A stretch of 17,480 bases of DNA from an uncultured Eubacteriales bacterium (GTDB lineage Bacteria > Bacillota > Clostridia > Oscillospirales > Oscillospiraceae): assembly GCA_900540545.1 (NCBI GenBank), contig UQGJ01000056.1, positions 1 to 17,480 on the forward strand. The letters run 5' to 3'. Under the pieces are notes generated by a model that did not search any database, was not told where the DNA came from, and saw only the letters and a program-made list of their open reading frames with translations. Shown here in pieces: positions 15,201 through 17,480 of this stretch (its first letter is position 1; every line of letters begins with the position of its first letter). The position numbers and the translations under genes were made by a program.

Positions 15201-15249
15201 AAACAGAGACAGCCGGCGCCCCGCAAAGGGTCGCCGGCTGTCTCTGTTT
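15201..15249 (-). terminator. Strong hairpin terminator after the histidine kinase gene
   Basis: Perfect 18-bp arms at 15201-15218 and 15232-15249 (core AGAGACAGCCGGCG and its complement) surround a 13-base loop. On the minus strand the stem runs into TTTTGC, 51 bases past the kinase stop codon. It isolates the kinase operon from the recombinase. The plus strand also has TTTG after the stem, so it may work both ways. Confidence 0.8.
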
Positions 15250-15299
15250 GTATCTCGCGTGGACGTTCTATGCGCTTGGCAAACGCGCCTGCCGCCCCT

Positions 15300-17234
15300 T
15301 TACAGGTGCAGCACAATGCAGGCTTGAAACACGCCCCCGTCCGCCTCGAAGGACGCCCTTCCGCCGTACTTCTTCGCCGTGGCCTGCACGGAGGCCGTCC
15401 CCACCCCCAACCGCGGCTCCTTGCTGGAGCGGAACCCGCCCCCGCTCCTACGCAGGGGGCCGTCGAAACTGTTCTGGATGGTGATGGCGTAGGTCCCCAC
15501 GGCCGGTCCCGCGCTCACCCGGATGAACTTTTGTCCCTCCCGCTGCCGCCCGCAGGCCTCCACGGCGTTTTCCAGGCAGTTGCCGAAGAGGACGCACAAA
15601 TCCACGTCGCTGACAGGCATCTGTTCCTCCGCCTGTACCGCCGCGGTGAATTCCACCCCCGCCCGTCTGGCCCGGGCCGCCCAGTGGCGCAGCAGGGCGT
15701 CCACCGCCGCATTCTCGCAGAAGGTCCCCTCCTCCTGGGGCGGCAGCTCCCCCTCCAGGGCGGCGAAGTACCGCTTGAGGGCGTCCAAATCGTCGGCCCC
15801 GGCGAATTCGTGGAGGACGGAGATATGCTGCCGCAGGTCGTGGCGGAAGGCCCGCTCCCGGCCCACGGCCTCCAGCATGGCCTGGTGCTGCTCCCGCTGC
15901 ATGTCCAGGCTCTGCCGGGTCAGGCGGACGTTCTCCTCCAGCACCAGTCCGGTGACGGCCCGGCCATAGATGTCCCGCAGCAGGGCCCCGCCGATGACCA
16001 GGACGAGGCACAGGCTCGCCAACTCCAGGAACCACCCGGAGTACACCGGCTCATACCGCGGCAGCAGCCGGTCCATCACCAGCGCGCAGTCGAACACCGC
16101 CATGCCGCACAGCAGAGCCCTGGCGTGGGGCGCGGTGCCGTCCTCCTGCCGGAGACCCAGCACGGCCCCCGCCGTCAGCAGGGCGGCGCTCCCCCACTTG
16201 TAGACGGCGATGAGCCTGGAATAGGCCAAAATCAGCCCCAGCCCGGCCCGGGGCAGCATCAGGTGGTAGCCCGCGCACAGTAGGCAGACCAGCCCCCCCA
16301 GCATCACCCCGAAGGTGTTCACGGGATGGTCCAGCCCAAAGAGCCTGCGCTGCAGCAGGAACACCAGCAAAATCATGGCGCAGAAGGACAGGTTTTCCAC
16401 GAAATGAAGCCCGCCCAGGCCGGGAAACAGGGTCTTGACCACCGGGTAGCAGGTGTAGCCCAGAAAGCACAGGCAGACCAGGGCGTAGAGTCCCGGCAGG
16501 GGGTCCTTCCGGTTGGCCGCAAAGAGCAGCAGGGCGATGCCGCCGATGAACGCCGTCAGGGTCAGCAGCGCCGTGCGCAGGTTCAGCCGGAGGTCCGCCA
16601 TCTCCCCCACCGCGTCGGGCAGCCCCAGAGCGGGAGGATACACCATCCCGCTGTACGAGCCGGAAAAGTCGGAGACGGCCAGCAGCAGCTCCGCCTGCCC
16701 CGCCGCCTCGAAGGGGACGATTTTCTCCGCCGTCCCGGCCCGGTAGCCCTCCGGCCCGGTCTCCCCCAGGGCCACCCGCTCCACCCCGTTCACGTACAGG
16801 CGGCAGGCGGAAAAGACCTCCGGCAGATAGAGGGCGTAGGTCCGCGCCTCCTCCGGCAGGGCCACCGTCAGCCGGTAGCTGGCGCTGCCGTGGGGCTGTC
16901 CGCCCACCGACTCGAAGCCCCCCAACTGCCCCACGAACACATAGCGGTCGGGGTCGGGCGGTGCGCCCCGGAAGTCCTCCGGGTCCAGCAGGCCGTCGTA
17001 CAGCGCCCAGCCGTCCACCAGCCAGACAAAGCCCCGGCCCTCCAGCGCGTCCCCCCGCAGGTCCATCTTGCCGTACGCCGCGCCCGGTCCGGGCGCGGCG
17101 TATTTGTTGTCATATCGGTACAGCAGCCCGCACACCGCCGCCGTGAGCAGGCACAGCGCCGCCAGCATCAGGGGGAACCGCAGCCCCCCGCCGCTCCGCC
17201 GGGTCCGGGCCGGTCTGACCTTCAGCCCCTGCAT
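15300..17234 (-). CDS. GHKL-type sensor histidine kinase with extracellular and 7-TM sensor regions
   Basis: 644 aa. ATG 17234 is chosen for its TGATG overlap with the upstream stop; the longer frame would start with TTG at 17258. Domains: membrane helix (20-39); an extracytoplasmic beta-rich domain resembling the 7TMR-DISM / galactose-binding-like sensor fold (50-200, with SASYRLTVALPEEARTYALY); six to seven membrane helices (218-420); a coiled linker (430-460); the phosphoacceptor region FRHDLRQH with His465; and a GHKL ATPase with N-box FGNCLENAVEA (Asn552, Asn556) and a G-rich LGVGTAS (609-615). The HDLRQH box and GHKL type are those of AgrC/peptide- or surface-sensing kinases in Firmicutes. 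No response regulator lies in the window. It is separated from the switch region by a terminator, so a link to the injection locus is not shown. Confidence 0.88.
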   Translation of the reverse strand: MQGLKVRPARTRRSGGGLRFPLMLAALCLLTAAVCGLLYRYDNKYAAPGPGAAYGKMDLRGDALEGRGFVWLVDGWALYDGLLDPEDFRGAPPDPDRYVFVGQLGGFESVGGQPHGSASYRLTVALPEEARTYALYLPEVFSACRLYVNGVERVALGETGPEGYRAGTAEKIVPFEAAGQAELLLAVSDFSGSYSGMVYPPALGLPDAVGEMADLRLNLRTALLTLTAFIGGIALLLFAANRKDPLPGLYALVCLCFLGYTCYPVVKTLFPGLGGLHFVENLSFCAMILLVFLLQRRLFGLDHPVNTFGVMLGGLVCLLCAGYHLMLPRAGLGLILAYSRLIAVYKWGSAALLTAGAVLGLRQEDGTAPHARALLCGMAVFDCALVMDRLLPRYEPVYSGWFLELASLCLVLVIGGALLRDIYGRAVTGLVLEENVRLTRQSLDMQREQHQAMLEAVGRERAFRHDLRQHISVLHEFAGADDLDALKRYFAALEGELPPQEEGTFCENAAVDALLRHWAARARRAGVEFTAAVQAEEQMPVSDVDLCVLFGNCLENAVEACGRQREGQKFIRVSAGPAVGTYAITIQNSFDGPLRRSGGGFRSSKEPRLGVGTASVQATAKKYGGRASFEADGGVFQACIVLHL

Positions 17235-17480
17235 CAGCGCCCACCCCGCTTCTTCCAAAGCGTGAACAGGGCGGTCAGCCCGCCCGCGCCCAGAAGGACA
17301 ACCGCGGGCAAAACCAGCCCCCCAGCGCCGGACGTCTCCGCCTCCAACGGCTGGGTGGTCTCATCCGGCGGCTCCGGGGTAGAAGCCGGCGCCGCGCTGG
17401 GTTCCGGCGTCGCGCTGGGCGCCGCCGCCATGGCCGGGACCGACGGCTCCGGCGCAGGAGTGGGCGGTTCCGGCTCGGGC
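17234..17480 (-). CDS. C-terminus of a Pro-rich, membrane-anchored surface protein (runs off right edge)
   Basis: The frame is open from the right edge to the stop at 17234-17236. The visible 81 residues begin with a Pro/Glu/Thr/Ala-rich low-complexity linker (repeating x-P-E-P and A-T-P-E-P units), then a hydrophobic helix (LVLPAVVLLGAGGLTALFTL) and a basic tail WKKRGGR. This is a typical end for a secreted protein anchored in the membrane behind a wall-spanning linker. There is no LPXTG sorting motif before the helix. The internal ATG at 17431 is not the true start because the same composition continues upstream of it. The stop overlaps the kinase start (TGATG), so the two are translationally coupled; it could be a partner sensor or an unrelated surface protein. 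Confidence 0.6.
   Translation of the reverse strand, partial: PEPEPPTPAPEPSVPAMAAAPSATPEPSAAPASTPEPPDETTQPLEAETSGAGGLVLPAVVLLGAGGLTALFTLWKKRGGR

Noticed and set aside
15201..15249. Second possible recombination site near the recombinase
   Set aside because: It shares no sequence with the 26-bp sites, is GC-rich, follows a stop codon closely and has a T-run: an ordinary terminator.
17234..17431. A complete 65-aa small membrane protein starting at 17431
   Set aside because: The same Pro-rich frame continues upstream to the window edge with no stop and no binding site at the internal ATG, so it is the end of a larger gene.
1..17480. CRISPR arrays, tRNA, rRNA or insertion sequences
   Set aside because: No regularly spaced repeats, no tRNA cloverleaf or rRNA segment, and no transposase were seen. 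The many CCGCC-type runs are codon composition.

Overview
The window is very GC-rich (nearly every gene reads as GC-rich codons with strong GGAGG-type ribosome binding sites). The lipoprotein signal, the short HlyD-type adaptor, the GHKL-type sensor kinase and the small recombinase-controlled switch together suggest a monoderm, probably a high-GC gut Eubacteriales (Oscillospiraceae-like) bacterium. That placement is inferred; there is no rRNA or marker gene here.

All identifiable genes lie on the minus strand, so transcription runs right to left. From the right edge: the C-terminal end of a Pro/Glu/Thr-rich membrane-anchored protein is translationally coupled to a GHKL histidine kinase, followed by a strong terminator at about 15201-15249. 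Next comes a complete tyrosine recombinase (14217-15065). Immediately downstream of it is a 275-bp non-coding element bounded by two identical 26-bp inverted repeats (13911-13936 and 14160-14185). I read this as an invertible, phase-variable promoter switch.

The switch sits directly upstream of a dense run of at least twelve genes, most of them overlapping or a few bases apart, which continues off the left edge. In order they are: an unrecognised 377-aa protein; a beta-propeller/sensor/MFS fusion; a DUF4255 (Pvc16-type) protein; a beta-sandwich protein; a DUF4280 PAAR-like protein; a CDC48-like AAA+ ATPase; a small chaperone-like protein; a DUF4157 protein with a foreign, AT-rich C-terminal cargo domain; a LivK-like binding lipoprotein; a HlyD-like adaptor; a degenerate ABC half; and the start of an NHLM-type ABC exporter.

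DUF4255, the PAAR-like protein, the AAA+ ATPase and DUF4157 are hallmarks of extracellular contractile injection systems (eCIS). No sheath, tube or baseplate gene lies in this window. They would have to be further left, elsewhere, or missing. The working model is a phase-variable locus in which a recombinase flips a small promoter segment to turn on an eCIS loading module, its chimeric effector and a remodelled NHLM-type exporter. In the orientation given here, the best candidate promoter points away from the locus, a terminator faces it, and an extended hairpin covers the first gene's ribosome binding site. The sequenced state therefore looks OFF.
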